Counted from the stretch's first letter, positions 51,201-61,602 are shown. The stretch: DNA of 64,000 nt from Ophioderma brevispina (GCA_023653785.1 JAMKCH010001703.1:48441-112440); one strand, 5' to 3'. A program made the numbers and translations. Notes: generated by a model not told the origin, from the sequence alone.

Positions 51201-54200
51201 GAAAAGTGCCACTCAATTTTGTGTCCGACTCTTAAGTCTCACCTGGAGCGGAGGTCAGGATAGAGATGACGCAATTATGACTAGTGGCTGATCCTTACGA
51301 CTTCGAAGACTAGGCAATGGAATTGTAGCCTTGGTTTCCATGGATACCAACTCTACATCTGGTACCACATGTCCTAGCCCTACATCTGGTCCAGCTCTGT
51401 TTCCAATGAAAACCACGTTTTCCGTCAGCATTTTCATCATCTGAAATTAAAAGGCATAATAAGTAATAATTCATATTTTAAGTGATTTATTCGTGATTTT
51501 GTTTTGTTCATGTTGGGCTAGATATCCTTGAGAAAAGCTTATTCTCGAAATTTCAGCTGATTCCGATCTTGCGTTTTGGTGTTATGAGCAAATGTTCGTC
51601 ACAGTCTCCCATAATAATGATGGACATTTATAAAGCGCCAGACTCCGGCTCGAAGGTAGCTCACTGCGCTGTTGCCTAATTATTATTACGCTGCCATCAG
51701 GAAATCGTCACAATCATTTCGCCTACAGGTCAGCAAGCCGGCAAAGCGCACAAACCTACCGCACTTAGATTGTAACGTTGCCCATAACAGCTCCCCATAT
51801 CTCGCTTGGGTAGACGAAGCAATTGAGATTAAGTATCTTGCCCATGGACACAAACACGTTGACCACAGTCGGGCTCGAAAGCACTATTTAACGGTCTAAT
51901 GATCACGAGTCCTGCGCTTTTCCACTAGGCCACACGTGCTCTCGTAGAACAATGTACTGCAATTGTTTCCGTTTAATACGGGCAGGAAATACAAAATTGC
52001 GAATTTGTTACGATCGAAATTGCACGTCAGATCGGTCACACATACTATAGACCAGTTAACATCCTACGTCAGTCCTTTTGTTGCCTGCGAATCCATTCCT
52101 GCGAATCGTTATGGCCCATAGTAAATTAAACTCTAACAGATACAATGGCCCAGTGTGTAAAACAGTCAGGTCCACCTATTTCAAGATACCAGGCCCTAAC
52201 ATGGTTTTACAAACATTGCTGTTAACTGGTCTAATACCTAGCCCAAAGGGGAACATACAAAATGTCAACTATTTTTAGGTAAGTCGGGTAAGGTGAGAAT
52301 GTGATGCGAATCATTGTCCATTTTTCAATTAATATTTTCTCTCTCAAAAATGGAAGCACAAAAGAAAGAAGTTGAATGGTCACACCTTTGGATAGGTAGA
52401 AGCATACATTTTAAACCACGTTTGCCCAGCCCAGGAATGTTTCCTTTTTATGGTATGACCGAGAACGTCTTCAAATGTGTTATACCACACCAGCTCAATA
52501 CATTATGTTGCAGATTGGCCATGGGAGCAAAGAAAATTGTTCATTTTGATTACTTTTTCGTCGCCTAGTAAACCCTTTTCCCACTATAAATACTAATAAA
52601 AGCTTATAATTCACCCTTGGGTATGGCAATTGTAAAGAGTGCATAACATCAAAAACGCACGGTCAGAATCAATTGAAATTGTTGCAATACAACTTTTTTC
52701 CATAAGAATGCTTGATGAGTGCTACTGTATCAAGGTGTCAAATATTTAGAAAATATGATTTGATATATAATCTCGATGAAGTCGAAACGAAAGCTACTAT
52801 TAAATTGCATTTAACAGTAAGGCGAGTCTTAAGGTGTACCCAACCATAACAACCCTGAAATAACCACGGTAAATATAAAGTTACATTTGAATTGAGAACA
52901 CTTATTATTTTTTTGATAGTAACCTGTCATATTTTCGTCTGTATTAGGAGGTACACCACCAACCTCAAATACATTTGTCCGTGGTTTGGTGAGCAGTAGA
53001 ATGTGAAATTGAATCACCTTCTCATTGAAGTTTGTTTCCAAAGAATTACCTTAAGTTGTTAGCGATAATGTTCATGAGAGAAGTATTTTTTTTCAAAGAC
53101 ATTTTCAATGCACATGGAGAGCGCCAACTCCATGACGACCCTATGCGCTTAAAGGTGCTTGTTCCGATTTTTGGTTTTCGTTTTTTTCACTTGGGGTGAG
53201 AGCCTGATACTTGTTATACACAGGAGGCAACAGTACCCAGTGGAAACAGAATTTTGGCGGTTTTGATGGTACACGCGATAATGCATAGTGCAATGTCCTA
53301 TTCACTACCTGCTAATATTGATGGTTCAACCATTAAATGCATTTTTTTGTCAGTATCTGTGAGAACAGAATGGATTTAAAAGCTGCAATTTCAGGAAGGC
53401 AATGAGAAAAATCGCCTTTCATCTGATATCAAAATTGATACTACTTTCCGGGTAACTCAGGGGGTCCAAATAAGATTGGAACAAGTCACCTTTAGCGTTT
53501 CCTTAGACTTTGCACTCGAGAAAGACTAACGAATTCAACCGTACAAAAGTGTGGGAAACTTGCTTTCTCCTCCTTTATATTCACAAATTGAAAATAATAT
53601 ATTATAATATAATCTCTATATAATATTATCTATCTATATATATCTAGATAATATATATATATACATATATATATACACTATATATACAGATTTCAAGGAT
53701 GGCGCTATGCGTATAGTTAATATAGAATCATACGTGCTAGGGTCCGCACATTACCACATTTTCAAAGTAATTTTTCTATTAAGTTGCGCATAAGCCTATC
53801 AAGAAGAACAAGTCCATTGGAAAGACAGCAAGACAGAGAAGAAGAAAGCCTCAAAGAGCACTCGCCGGGAATCGAACCCGGGTCACTGGCGTACATAATA
53901 TATAATATATCACCTGGCACAAAAAGTATCTCGCATGTTTTTTCGATCAGTACTGTGCCAAAATCAACATTTTGAACGTTTTCGAATTACATTTTTTTCC
54001 TAGGTCTTGCTCCTTCATATAACACCTCGCTTGTACAAAGCGTGCAGAAATTGGCTGAGATAGAACGCCCGATACGCAAACCCCCAAAACAAAAGTTGGC
54101 GTTTTGAGTTTTCAATGGCATTGCAGTGTACTGGGCCACGAACACGCGGACCACAATTAATATTGCCAGTAGGCTTTCTCGCTCATTCATTCGGAAAACC

Positions 54201-54530
54201 TCTTTGGGTGTAAAATCACTACACACGTCTTTTGCGTTGTCCACCAGTGACCATTGAAAATCCAAAACTGCACTTTTGGTTTGGGGTTTGCCGTCTTTCG
54301 GGCACTCTATTCTCAGCCATTTTTTACACGTTTTTTTTACAACGAGTTGTTAAATGAAAGAGCACGATCTAGGCAACAAAATGTTATATTTCGAAAGCTT
54401 TTAAAATGGTGTGACTTTGGCAGAGTACTGATCGAAAACATGCCGAGATACTTTTGTGCCAGGTGTAAACTTGAACTTTGTAGCATATCAAAGCCAATAA
54501 ATTAAAAATATTATATAATATTATATATAG

Positions 54531-54562
<32 letters not shown>

Positions 54563-56378
54563 TATGGTGTTTTTTTGTGTTTTTTAATGAGTTGTACTAC
54601 GGCTGTCTATAACAAAATCTTCTTAGAGACAGCGTATGACCAAATCTCAAATTTGAATCAATTTGCATAATTTGCATAAATTATAATACACTTTCTAATT
54701 GTTATTAATAACGGAATAAATCGCCACTACAAAGGAGGCGTTAGTGGGAAGTTTATTTTCCCCTAACGCCGTAATGAGTGAATATCACGACGCTCGCTTC
54801 CCCCTTAGGCACTAGATAGCGATATATAAATTCAACTAGCTTCAAATTGAACCAAAATGAACTATGTCCTGGGAAGAGCGGGCATAATTCATAAACTATG
54901 ACCGGGACACCTCTTTCCAGCGTAAAAGACTGCCGTACGAACTAATTCATCTGTATTATAAGTGTACATATTGAAGCTGGCGTAAGAGATGAATATAAGC
55001 GCCCCTGAATCGCATTTGTTTACTCGTACTGTGGAATGACTGCATTCGCAGAATCAGACCATCAGTATTCATGCTTTCAGCGTGTAGATGAAAAAGAAAG
55101 CTTAAAGGAAATCAGAGATGCAGCTCATAGGGCTATACCAAACGGCAGTAAAGACAACACCGTGAAGATATTCCAGGATTATACTTTGACACTGATGACG
55201 CGGACATCTGCAGGCCATGTAAACTGACGAATTCGGAGCTGCGATCATCGATCAATGATTTTAATTAAATCAAGGAAAATTGTACGCACCTTGCCGACAA
55301 AATGGCAAGAAGTCGATTACGCCGATCCGTTTTGGACTCCAACGGCACTTCCTCAACACAAGATAGGGTGATTGTTAAGTCATTTCACAAGTTTTGCGAC
55401 ACCTTAAGTTCACAAAAATGTTAACCCATGCATGCATGCCATGGCCTGACCACATGCCTATAGACCTGTTGTTACGCATCCTGGAAGAATGTTATTTAAT
55501 CAATCAGATGGACAAGACTCTATATCTGTATATAAAACAAATATTTATTGATCTTTTATGAGAATGGTTGAAACTATAGGCCTCGGTGATCTCGAAACCA
55601 TTAGTATGGGGCATTAGTATGGTTCGAATCACTTGGGCCTATAGTTTCAAACCATGCCCCTCATAGCAGTCAATTGTGGTATAATATAGGGGTGTAAGTG
55701 TTAACACTGAAACAATGAAATGCTACACTGTTAAAAATTTCCGTAAATAAGGAAAAAGATTTTTCCGTTAAATTTAGGAAATTGTTTTAGAAACCAATAA
55801 CAAAAAAAACAAAAAAACATAAAAACGTTAATGTACGGAAATATTTCAAAATTTCTGGCCAGAAATTATTTCGGACTTTGTTTTTTGGTATTTTAAATTA
55901 CGGAAATTAAAAATTCTGTTAAAATACACATTTTTTTCCGTAATAATGAGACAAAATTCTGTAACATTTGTCAAAGTTACGTTAATTGACAGAAATTCTG
56001 TAATTTACCCTACAATGTCTGGAAATTCTGCTGCAGAAACTTCCGTAATTTACGGAATTTTTTTTAACAGTGTAGTTTCTTCAGCTTTAAGACTTTACCG
56101 TTTGTAATAATCGACGCAATCGCTTGCTAACACCTGAGATACACTTTATGGACTGCAGCTAGATCCAAACACAAATTATGACAACAGTAACACTACTTAG
56201 GCTTATTAACTATTGTTACTGATGCATTTATTCTGGTGAAGAACTAATTAAATTTACCTCAGGGTCTCCTCGGTATAGCGGTAAGACTAGTGAAAGTAAC
56301 TAAATTTGGTCCAGGTCTTGACATATTGTCCAAGCCAAGCTCTTCCATAATATTCTTTTCGAATTGTAAATGGATAGC
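44923..56378 (-). CDS. DIO: Iodothyronine deiodinase paralogue C (selenoprotein), multi-exon
   Basis: Read on the minus strand: exon 56378-56258, possible exon 53017-52924, selenocysteine exon 51440-51243 (TGA 51257-51255), core exon 46683-46511 and C-terminal exon 45223-44923. The selenocysteine and core exons are fully open with phases identical to DIO-A. Motifs are DQPLVIIASSLS-U-PPLQ, SDFQDQANFLLVYQAESHPK and ILLDTTMENSF...HPDRV...IIDNEDKIVFIG, with a C-terminus ending AREWLDKYSKN. The first listed exon has one small frameshift and the last exon at least three. Either the gene is decaying or indels remain in the assembly. Introns of 3-4.6 kb are filled with repeats. The stop TAA lies in the TTAA duplicated by a MITE. 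A start codon was not found; the 5' end probably lies beyond 56.4 kb. Confidence 0.82.
46511..46683 (-). CDS. DIO: DIO-C core exon (intact)
   Basis: The exon is 173 nt, the same length and phase as DIO-A 2586-2758. It encodes SGSLAKLFSDFQDQANFLLV, then YQAESHPKEKW with the conserved His, and ends ILDDRIEAAR at donor gtaaat. Confidence 0.85.
47072..47768. repeat. Element with ccgtagcc inverted ends
   Basis: Left gaccaggccgtagccaggaattt and right ccccccggctacggccctggc are inverted. The interior includes an open frame (47109-47366) without recognisable domains. It resembles common 'cgtagcc' interspersed repeats. Confidence 0.45.
47844..48520. repeat. Inverted repeat pair
   Basis: The complement of 47815-47890 (gatatttggaatcagtaggt, gaatgttgcctag) matches 48435-48520 on the plus strand (gatttggaatcagcaggtca, atgttgcctag). 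Arms are about 80 bp. Confidence 0.6.
49280..49765 (-). mobile_element. Partial inverted copy of the element at 35012
   Basis: The complement matches 35012-35460 over about 450 bp, including cacaaaatcgatttt, gtcgattaaactagacttcc and caaagctccatttcattg blocks. It ends in tttagacaggctgta. Confidence 0.75.
50310..50640. mobile_element. MITE with AGGTCCGTTCATACTTC ends and TAA duplication
   Basis: Left aggtccgttcatacttc and right gaagtatgaacggacct are perfect inverts. They are flanked by TAA on both sides (50307-50309, 50641-50643), as in PIF/Harbinger-type insertions. The interior is made of ctgcaa / ttgcag repeats. Confidence 0.75.
51243..51440 (-). CDS. DIO: DIO-C selenocysteine exon (intact)
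   Basis: Acceptor cttttaatttcag precedes ATGATGAAAATG; the donor is gtgaga. The exon is 198 nt, phase 0. It encodes GPDVGLGHVVPDVELVSM, then DQPLVIIASSLS-U-PPLQ. The TGA is codon 62, 12 nt from the donor as in the other two genes. Confidence 0.86.
51255..51257 (-). other. In-frame TGA read as selenocysteine (DIO-C)
   Basis: The exon is otherwise open from acceptor to donor. The TGA sits in IIASSLS-U-PPLQ, the active-site position of the family. Confidence 0.86.
51610..51955 (-). mobile_element. tRNA-derived SINE
   Basis: On the minus strand it starts gtgtggcctagtggaaaagc, which fits a Pol III A box, followed about 50 nt later by gctttcgagcccg, fitting a degenerate B box. The body includes the ttgcccatggacacaaacacg block common in marine invertebrate SINE-like repeats. 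Confidence 0.65.
52924..53017 (-). CDS. DIO: DIO-C possible additional exon or remnant
   Basis: VIQFHILLLTKPRTNVFEVG followed by GVPPNTDENM strongly resembles DIO-A LTAKPRPDVLKLGVTAPDVG. The same region is already encoded in the 51243-51440 exon, so this may be a duplicated exon, an alternative exon or a remnant of another paralogue. The acceptor is weak and the end phase does not fit the next exon. Confidence 0.4.
53395..53500. repeat. Block similar to 24326-24440
   Basis: It shares caatgagaaaaat...acctttc/g...ttccgggtaa(c/a)tcag.aggg...ggaaca.gtcacctt with the DIO-B 3' region in the same orientation. Confidence 0.5.
53597..53690. repeat. TA-rich microsatellite
   Basis: Imperfect (TA)n and tatctagata units. 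Confidence 0.9.
53860..53895 (-). repeat. tRNA T-arm remnant
   Basis: On the minus strand the sequence gacccgggttcgattcccgg is a perfect tRNA T-arm with loop and B box, but D-arm and anticodon arm are absent. It is probably a truncated tRNA-derived repeat. Confidence 0.5.
53911..54465. mobile_element. TIR element with cacctggcac ends
   Basis: Left cacctggcacaaaaagtatctcgcatg... and right ...catgccgagatacttttgtgccaggtg are inverted. Arms are about 200 bp and nearly meet in the middle. Open frames on both strands here are mirror images of the arms, not genes. Confidence 0.75.
54531..54557 (+). repeat. Poly(T) run
   Basis: An uninterrupted T run of about 27 nt. Confidence 0.9.
55036..55380 (+). 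pseudogene. Fragment resembling DUF3504 / Crypton-like recombinase N-terminus
   Basis: ATG 55036 reads SLKEIRDAA...IPNGSKDNTVKIFQDYT. After a frame change, KSITPIRFGLQRHFLN follows near 55320. This order (IPxxTKxxTxxAVxxFxxW..., then SLxxIRxGLxRHL) is typical of the domain associated with Crypton-derived tyrosine recombinases expanded in many marine invertebrates. It is truncated; the catalytic part is not seen. A match by eye only. Confidence 0.4.
55725..56073. mobile_element. MITE with CACTGTTAAAAA ends and TA duplication
   Basis: Left TA-CACTGTTAAAAATTTCCGT and right ACGGAATTTTTTTTAACAGTG-TA are inverted and flanked by TA (Tc1/mariner-type signature). The interior is repeats of ttccgtaa / ttacggaa. 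Length is about 350 bp. Confidence 0.8.
56258..56378 (-). CDS. DIO: DIO-C upstream exon (frameshifted)
   Basis: Acceptor tttgctttcttttaag precedes GCTATCC; the donor is gtaaat. It encodes AIHLQFEKNIMEELGLDNMS and, after a one or two base frame change, VLPLYRGDPE. DIO-B has VMQEMGLENY and VIMPLYAGDPE at the same positions in its 26906-27028 exon. Confidence 0.7.
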
Positions 56379-58084
56379 CTTAAAAGAAAGCAAATGTGAC
56401 AAGGGTAATGGAATACGGCGATACTTTAATAGATTCAAATGGGTTTATTCGGGTTTTAAAATCCTAGATACGCCTTGGTAGCTTACATTTTTTTTTTTGA
56501 TTTTCGGAATGCTGTTTCTTTACTTGTAGGAACATGTCTAATTGTAAAGGACTTATATGGACATTGGACTAGTTTGCTGGAGTTATGAAAATGACCTAGG
56601 CCAAGACAGAAATGCTATCATGCACAAACACAGATGATAATCATTATTACGCGTTTGCCTCAACAAAAAAAAATTTGTTTTTTTTTCTTGATTCTTCTTT
56701 TTTTTTTATCTTTCTGTATCTTTTTAATCTTCCTCTATTATGAGTGTTATAAATAATACATTTCTATAAGCTCTTTGGCCTAAGCAGAGGGTCCAACGTC
56801 TTGATGGAATTTATCCTTATGGTTAGTGAATGCAAATACATTTCAAACAAGCGATGATATTCGATAATAATAAATGTCCCAGGCATATATATACTTTTTG
56901 CAGGCTTGATTTGGATTAGACTGGTCTAATCTACGGAGTGTTTTTACAGTACATCGAGTTGATAGGTCCAAGTTTTCAATAATGATGGAAACGATGGACA
57001 ATATCCAAACAGTTTTAGTGACAAAAACATTCTCATGTCTTACACTGTTTGCATGCAGTCTAATAACAAAACACGTTGTTTGTTCAGTCTATACGCACGG
57101 AAAACGAGTAAAAGGCTTACAACAAGCATTATTTAATATTTACATATTATATTTAACACGTTGGGCAAACACCAATATTCATCGGATATTACTTTTTCTT
57201 TCAGGTTTAAGTAACTTTTAGACCGTTCTTTGTCCAACAATATATGATTGACTCCGTAGTGTCATCACTCGAGGAACTACAGGTAAATAAAAATGCTATG
57301 TTGTTGTAGTTATTGATATTGTTATTGTTTTTATTATGATTGCTGCTGTTATTGTTATTGTTGTTGTTGTTATCATCATTCATCATTATTATATCCATTA
57401 CGTCCCTGGAGGGAAACAGACTAGCTACATGACATCACCGCACAACAAAAGGCCGTAGCAGGTATTTGTGTTGTAGGTCTATAGAGTACTTTCCCTGTAA
57501 ACACCAGACAGGGGTCGCTACGTGATTTTGAAACGTGGCACAAAATGGCATTAAGGGATTTAAGGGATATGGCGCACGGTCGATACCAATAATGTGCTTG
57601 TTACACGTCCTTCAAATCAACTTGAATCTTGAAAAACAAGACCGAGAATGTTCCGGAAGTGCGAAGGGAACCAATAGTCATGTGCCGTTGGCGGGGAGTT
57701 CAAATTAATAGAGAGTATGAATGTGTCATAACAAAAGCAGAGTCACTTCACGTCCCCTCCCCATGAAAGGTACAAGTCAATTTGTCCAACCCCAAAAGAA
57801 TATTCTTTACTTTTCTATATTTCTTAATATTACACTTTCCTGTTGTCGTGTGTTTTCGGATTGGGTTGCTATATGACATCATACATACCATTTATATATG
57901 CATACATATATCTCTATTATATATATAATATTATTATATATATATATATATATATTATTATATATTGAGAGATTGGGGCTCTACACCTCTTGTGAATTAC
58001 TGTCATATAGAATAAATACAAATAATGTGTGAGAGATTGATGACAGCGCGGACGTAGCATTATTCATCGCAAAAAGATTAAATT
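56379..58084. other. Non-coding, microsatellites only
   Basis: No first exon of DIO-C was recognised. A trinucleotide-like attgtt / gttatt stretch lies near 57300-57390, and a (TA)n tract at about 57915-57965. Confidence 0.4.
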
Positions 58085-58158
58085 GCTGTGGTGGGACTCG
58101 AACCCACAAATCCTTCCGTTTAGATCTCGATGTCGCTAATCAATTGCGCCAACAAGGC
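58085..58158 (-). tRNA. tRNA-like, Arg(TCT)-like, array copy 1
   Basis: Diverged copy: the acceptor region and anticodon stem carry indels. D-arm and T-arm (gactcgaaccca complement) are recognisable. Confidence 0.45.
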
Positions 58159-58390
58159 ATGGTGATGGTCCTTCGAGGTTCTACACCATAGGTTCGCGGT
58201 GAGTAATGCCGTCCATATTACGAGGTGATCAGCATTCTGATACACAAGCAAACTCGTAACAATTTATAAACATATGTGTGAGAGATGGAGCTACCTAAAC
58301 CTCTTGTGAATTATGTCATATAGGAATAACTACAAATATTGTGAGGATGATGACAGCGCGGAGTAGCATTATTATCGCACAATGCAACTT

Positions 58391-58463
58391 GCGTGGATGG
58401 GACTCGAAACCCCACAACCTTCCGTTTAGATCGCGGGCGCTAATTCCATTGGCGCACCACGGC
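58391..58463 (-). tRNA. tRNA-like, array copy 2
   Basis: T-arm disturbed by an extra A and C (cgaaacccca); D-arm altered. Likely a pseudogene or miscalled copy. Confidence 0.4.
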
Positions 58464-58703
58464 ATGTGATGGGTCCATTCGAGTTTCACACCATTAGAGG
58501 TTCGGAGCGTAATGCCGTCAATATCACGAGGTGATCAGCACTCTGATACACAAGCAATCTAGTAATAATTTATAAACAGATGTGTGAGAGATGGAGCTAC
58601 TTAAACCTCTTGTGATTACGGTCATATATAGAAATAAATACAAATTATGTGTGAGAGAGTGATGACAGCGCGGACGTAGCATTATTAATCGCCAATTGAA
58701 CTT

Positions 58704-58774
58704 GCTGTGGATGGGACTCGAACCCACAACCTTCCGTTTAGATCTCGGATGCGGAATCAATTGCGCCCCACGGC
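58704..58774 (-). tRNA. tRNA-like, array copy 3
   Basis: Acceptor 3' strand and T-arm are intact; two or three bases are missing in the D-arm region (gcggaatcaattgcgcccca). Confidence 0.45.
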
Positions 58775-59010
58775 ATGTGATGGGACCATTCGAGTTTCTA
58801 CACATAGGCGTTCGGTGCGTAATTGCCGTCCATATTCACGAGGTGTCGCATTCTGATACACAAGCAACTTGTAATAAGTTTAAACATATGGTGAGAGATG
58901 GAGCTAAGTAAAATCAGTGTGAATTACTGTATAGAATAATACAATATGTGTGAGAGATTGAATCCAGTATATTGATTTAAAATTCAACTTAAAATTTTCA
59001 AAATGAACTT

Positions 59011-59084
59011 GCTGTGGAAGGGACTCGAACCCCACAAACTTCCGTTTAGATCTCGGATGCGCTAATCAATTGCGCCACCACGGC
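59011..59084 (-). tRNA. tRNA-like, array copy 4
   Basis: D-arm and anticodon arm are intact (tccgtttagatctcggatgc complement). One extra C is in the T-stem. Confidence 0.5.
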
Positions 59085-59318
59085 ACGTAATGGGTCCATT
59101 CGAGTTTCCACACCATAGCGTTTCGGCGTAATGCCTCCATCACGAGGTGATCAGCATTCTGAGACACAACAACTCGTAATATTTTAAACATATTGTGGAT
59201 AGATTTTTGGAAAAAAGCTACTTAAACCTCTTGTGATACTGTCATATAGAAATAAATACAAATATGTGTGAGAGATTGATTGACAGCGCGGACTAGCATT
59301 ATAGATCGCAAATGACTT

Positions 59319-59389
59319 GCGTGGATGGACTCGAACCCCACAACTTCGCGTTTAATCTCGGATGCCCTAATCAATTGCGCCACCACGGC
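59319..59389 (-). tRNA. tRNA-like, array copy 5
   Basis: Several single-base deletions and substitutions in T-arm and anticodon arm. Confidence 0.4.
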
Positions 59390-59625
59390 ATGTGAATGGG
59401 TCCAGTCGATTTCTACACATAGCGTTCGGTGCGTAATGGCCGTCCATATCACGAGGTGATTCAGCCTTCTGATACACAAGCAACTCGTCATAATTTATAA
59501 ACTATGGTGTGAGAGTTGGAGTCTACTTAAACCTCTTGTGAATTACTGTACATAAGAAATAAATACAAATATGTGTAGAGATTGAGACAGCGCGGACGTA
59601 ATTAATTTTAATCGCAAAAGAACTT

Positions 59626-59698
59626 GCTGTGGGATGGGACTCGAACCCACACCTTCCGTTTAGATCTCGGATGCGCTAATCAATTCCGCCACCACGGC
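59626..59698 (-). tRNA. tRNA-like, array copy 6
   Basis: Close to the consensus; one substitution in the D-stem (attccgcc) and an extra G in the acceptor. Confidence 0.5.
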
Positions 59699-59942
59699 AA
59701 TGTTATGGTCCATTCGAGTTGTCTACAAACAACACCATAGCGTTCGGTGGGTAATGCCGTCCATGTCACGAGATGATGAGCATTCTGATACACAAGCAAC
59801 TCGTAATAATTTCATAAACATATTGTGAGATATTGTGGAGCTACTTAAACCTCCTGTGAATTCTGTCATATAGAATTAAATACAAAATATGTTTGAGAGA
59901 TTGATGATGCGCGGACGTAGATTATTAACGCAAAATGAACTT

Positions 59943-60013
59943 GCTGTTGATGGTGCCTGCGAACCCACACCTTCGTTTAGATCTCGATGCGCTAATCAAT
60001 TGCGCACCACGGC
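59943..60013 (-). tRNA. tRNA-like, array copy 7
   Basis: T-loop changed (tgcctgcgaaccc); bases missing in anticodon stem and D-arm. Confidence 0.4.
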
Positions 60014-60283
60014 ATGTGATGGGGGGGTCCATTCGATTTTCTACTCTACACATCTACACTTCATAGCGTTCGAAATGCGTAAGAGAAAATAAGCCGTCCA
60101 TATACGAGGTGATATGCATTCTGATACACAAGCAACTCTAATATATTATAAAACATATGTGTGAGAGATTGGATCTACCTTAAACCTCTTGGAATTACTG
60201 TCATATAGAAATAAATAACAAATAGTGTGTTGAGAGATTGATGACAGCGCGGACGTAGCATTATTAATCGCAAAATGAAACTT

Positions 60284-60355
60284 GCATGTGGATGGGACCG
60301 CACCCACAACCTTCCGTGTAGATCTCGGATGCGCTAAAAAATTGCGGCACACGGC
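60284..60355 (-). tRNA. tRNA-like, array copy 8
   Basis: T-loop gaccgcaccca and D-loop ctaaaaaattgcgg differ from consensus. Confidence 0.4.
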
Positions 60356-60587
60356 ATGTGATGGTCCATTCGAGTTTCTACACCATAGCGTTCGGTGCTT
60401 AATGCCGTCCCAATATCACGAGGTTATCAACATTCTGATACACAAGAACTCGTAATAATTTATAAACATAGGTTTGAGAGATTGGAGCACTTAAACCTCT
60501 TGTGAATTACTGTCATATATATAATACAAATATGTGTGAGAGATTGAGGACAGCGCGGCCGTAGCATTATTAATCGCAAAATAACTT

Positions 60588-60658
60588 GCTGTGATGGGAC
60601 TCGAACCCACAACCTTCCGTTAGATCTCGGATGCGCTAATCAATTGCGCCACCACGGC
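60588..60658 (-). tRNA. tRNA-like, array copy 9
   Basis: T-arm and D-arm are consensus; one T is missing from the anticodon loop and one G from the acceptor. Confidence 0.5.
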
Positions 60659-60910
60659 CTGTGATGGGTCCATTCGAGTTTCTACACCAAGCGTTCGGTG
60701 CGTAATGCCGTCCAGATCACGAGGTGATGAGCATTCTGATACACAAGCAACTCGTAAAAATTTAATAAACATAAACAAACAAACCTGTGTGATAGATTGG
60801 AGCTACTTAACCTCTTGGAATTACTGTCATATAGAAATAAATACAAATACGTGTGAGAGATTGATGACAGAGCGCGCGCGGACGTAGCATTATTATCGCA
60901 AAATGAACTT

Positions 60911-60982
60911 GCTGTGGATTGGACTCGAACCCACAACCTTCCGTTTAGATCTGGATTCGCTAATCAATTGCGCCACCACGGC
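60911..60982 (-). tRNA. tRNA-like, array copy 10
   Basis: T-arm and D-arm consensus; anticodon arm has a deletion and a substitution (gatctggattcgc). Last minus-strand copy before the orientation switch. Confidence 0.5.
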
Positions 60983-61297
60983 ATGTGATGGGTCCTTCGA
61001 GTTTCTAACCATAAGCGTTCGGTGGCGTTTCGAGTCCTCATCCACAGCAAGTTCATTTTTTGCGATTAATAATGCTACCTCCGCGCTGTCATCAATTTCT
61101 CTACATATTTGTTTTTATTTCTATATGACAGTAATTCCAAGAGGTTGAAGTAGCTCCACTATATCACCACATATGTTTATAAATTATACGAGTGATTGTG
61201 TATCAGGAAATGTCTGATCACATTGTGATATGGACGGCATTACGCACCAAACGCTATGTGTTAGAAACTTGTAGAAACTCGAATTGACCCATCAAAT

Positions 61298-61369
61298 GCC
61301 GTGGTGGCGCAATTGATTAGCGCATCCGAGATCTAACGGAAGGTTGTGGGTTCGAGTCCCATCCACAGC
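61298..61369 (+). tRNA. tRNA-like, array copy 11, closest to the consensus
   Basis: The family consensus folds as a 74 nt cloverleaf: acceptor GCCGTGG / CCACAGC (one mismatch), D-stem GCGC / GCGC, anticodon stem TCCG / CGGA, and T-arm GTGGG-TTCGAGT-CCCAT. The loop AGATCTAAA centres on TCT (Arg), but position 33 is A instead of the near-universal T. A TTTT Pol III terminator follows about 8 nt after the 3' end. This copy lacks one A in the anticodon loop. Confidence 0.6.
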
Positions 61370-61602
61370 AAGTTCATTTTCGATTTAAAATGACTACGTC
61401 TGCGCTGTCATCAATCTCTCACACATATTTGTTTTATTTCATATGACAGTAATCACAAGAGCGTTTAAGTAGCTCCAATCTCTCACACATATGTTTATAA
61501 TTATTACGAGTTGCTTGTGTATCAGGAATGTGATCACCTCGTGATATGGACGGCCATTAAGCACCGAACGCTATGGTGTAGACACTCGAATGGACCCATC
61601 AT

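Noticed and set aside
53987..54505. Opposite-strand frames of 92 and 83 codons
   Set aside because: They are mirror-image arms of a TIR element, so apparent similarity between them reflects the inverted repeat.
57207..57398. Asn-rich frame on the minus strand
   Set aside because: It reads an (att/gtt)n microsatellite.
61298..61369. Reading the tRNA-like anticodon as CTA (amber suppressor) to keep T at position 33
   Set aside because: That register destroys the anticodon stem; the only paired register centres the loop on TCT.
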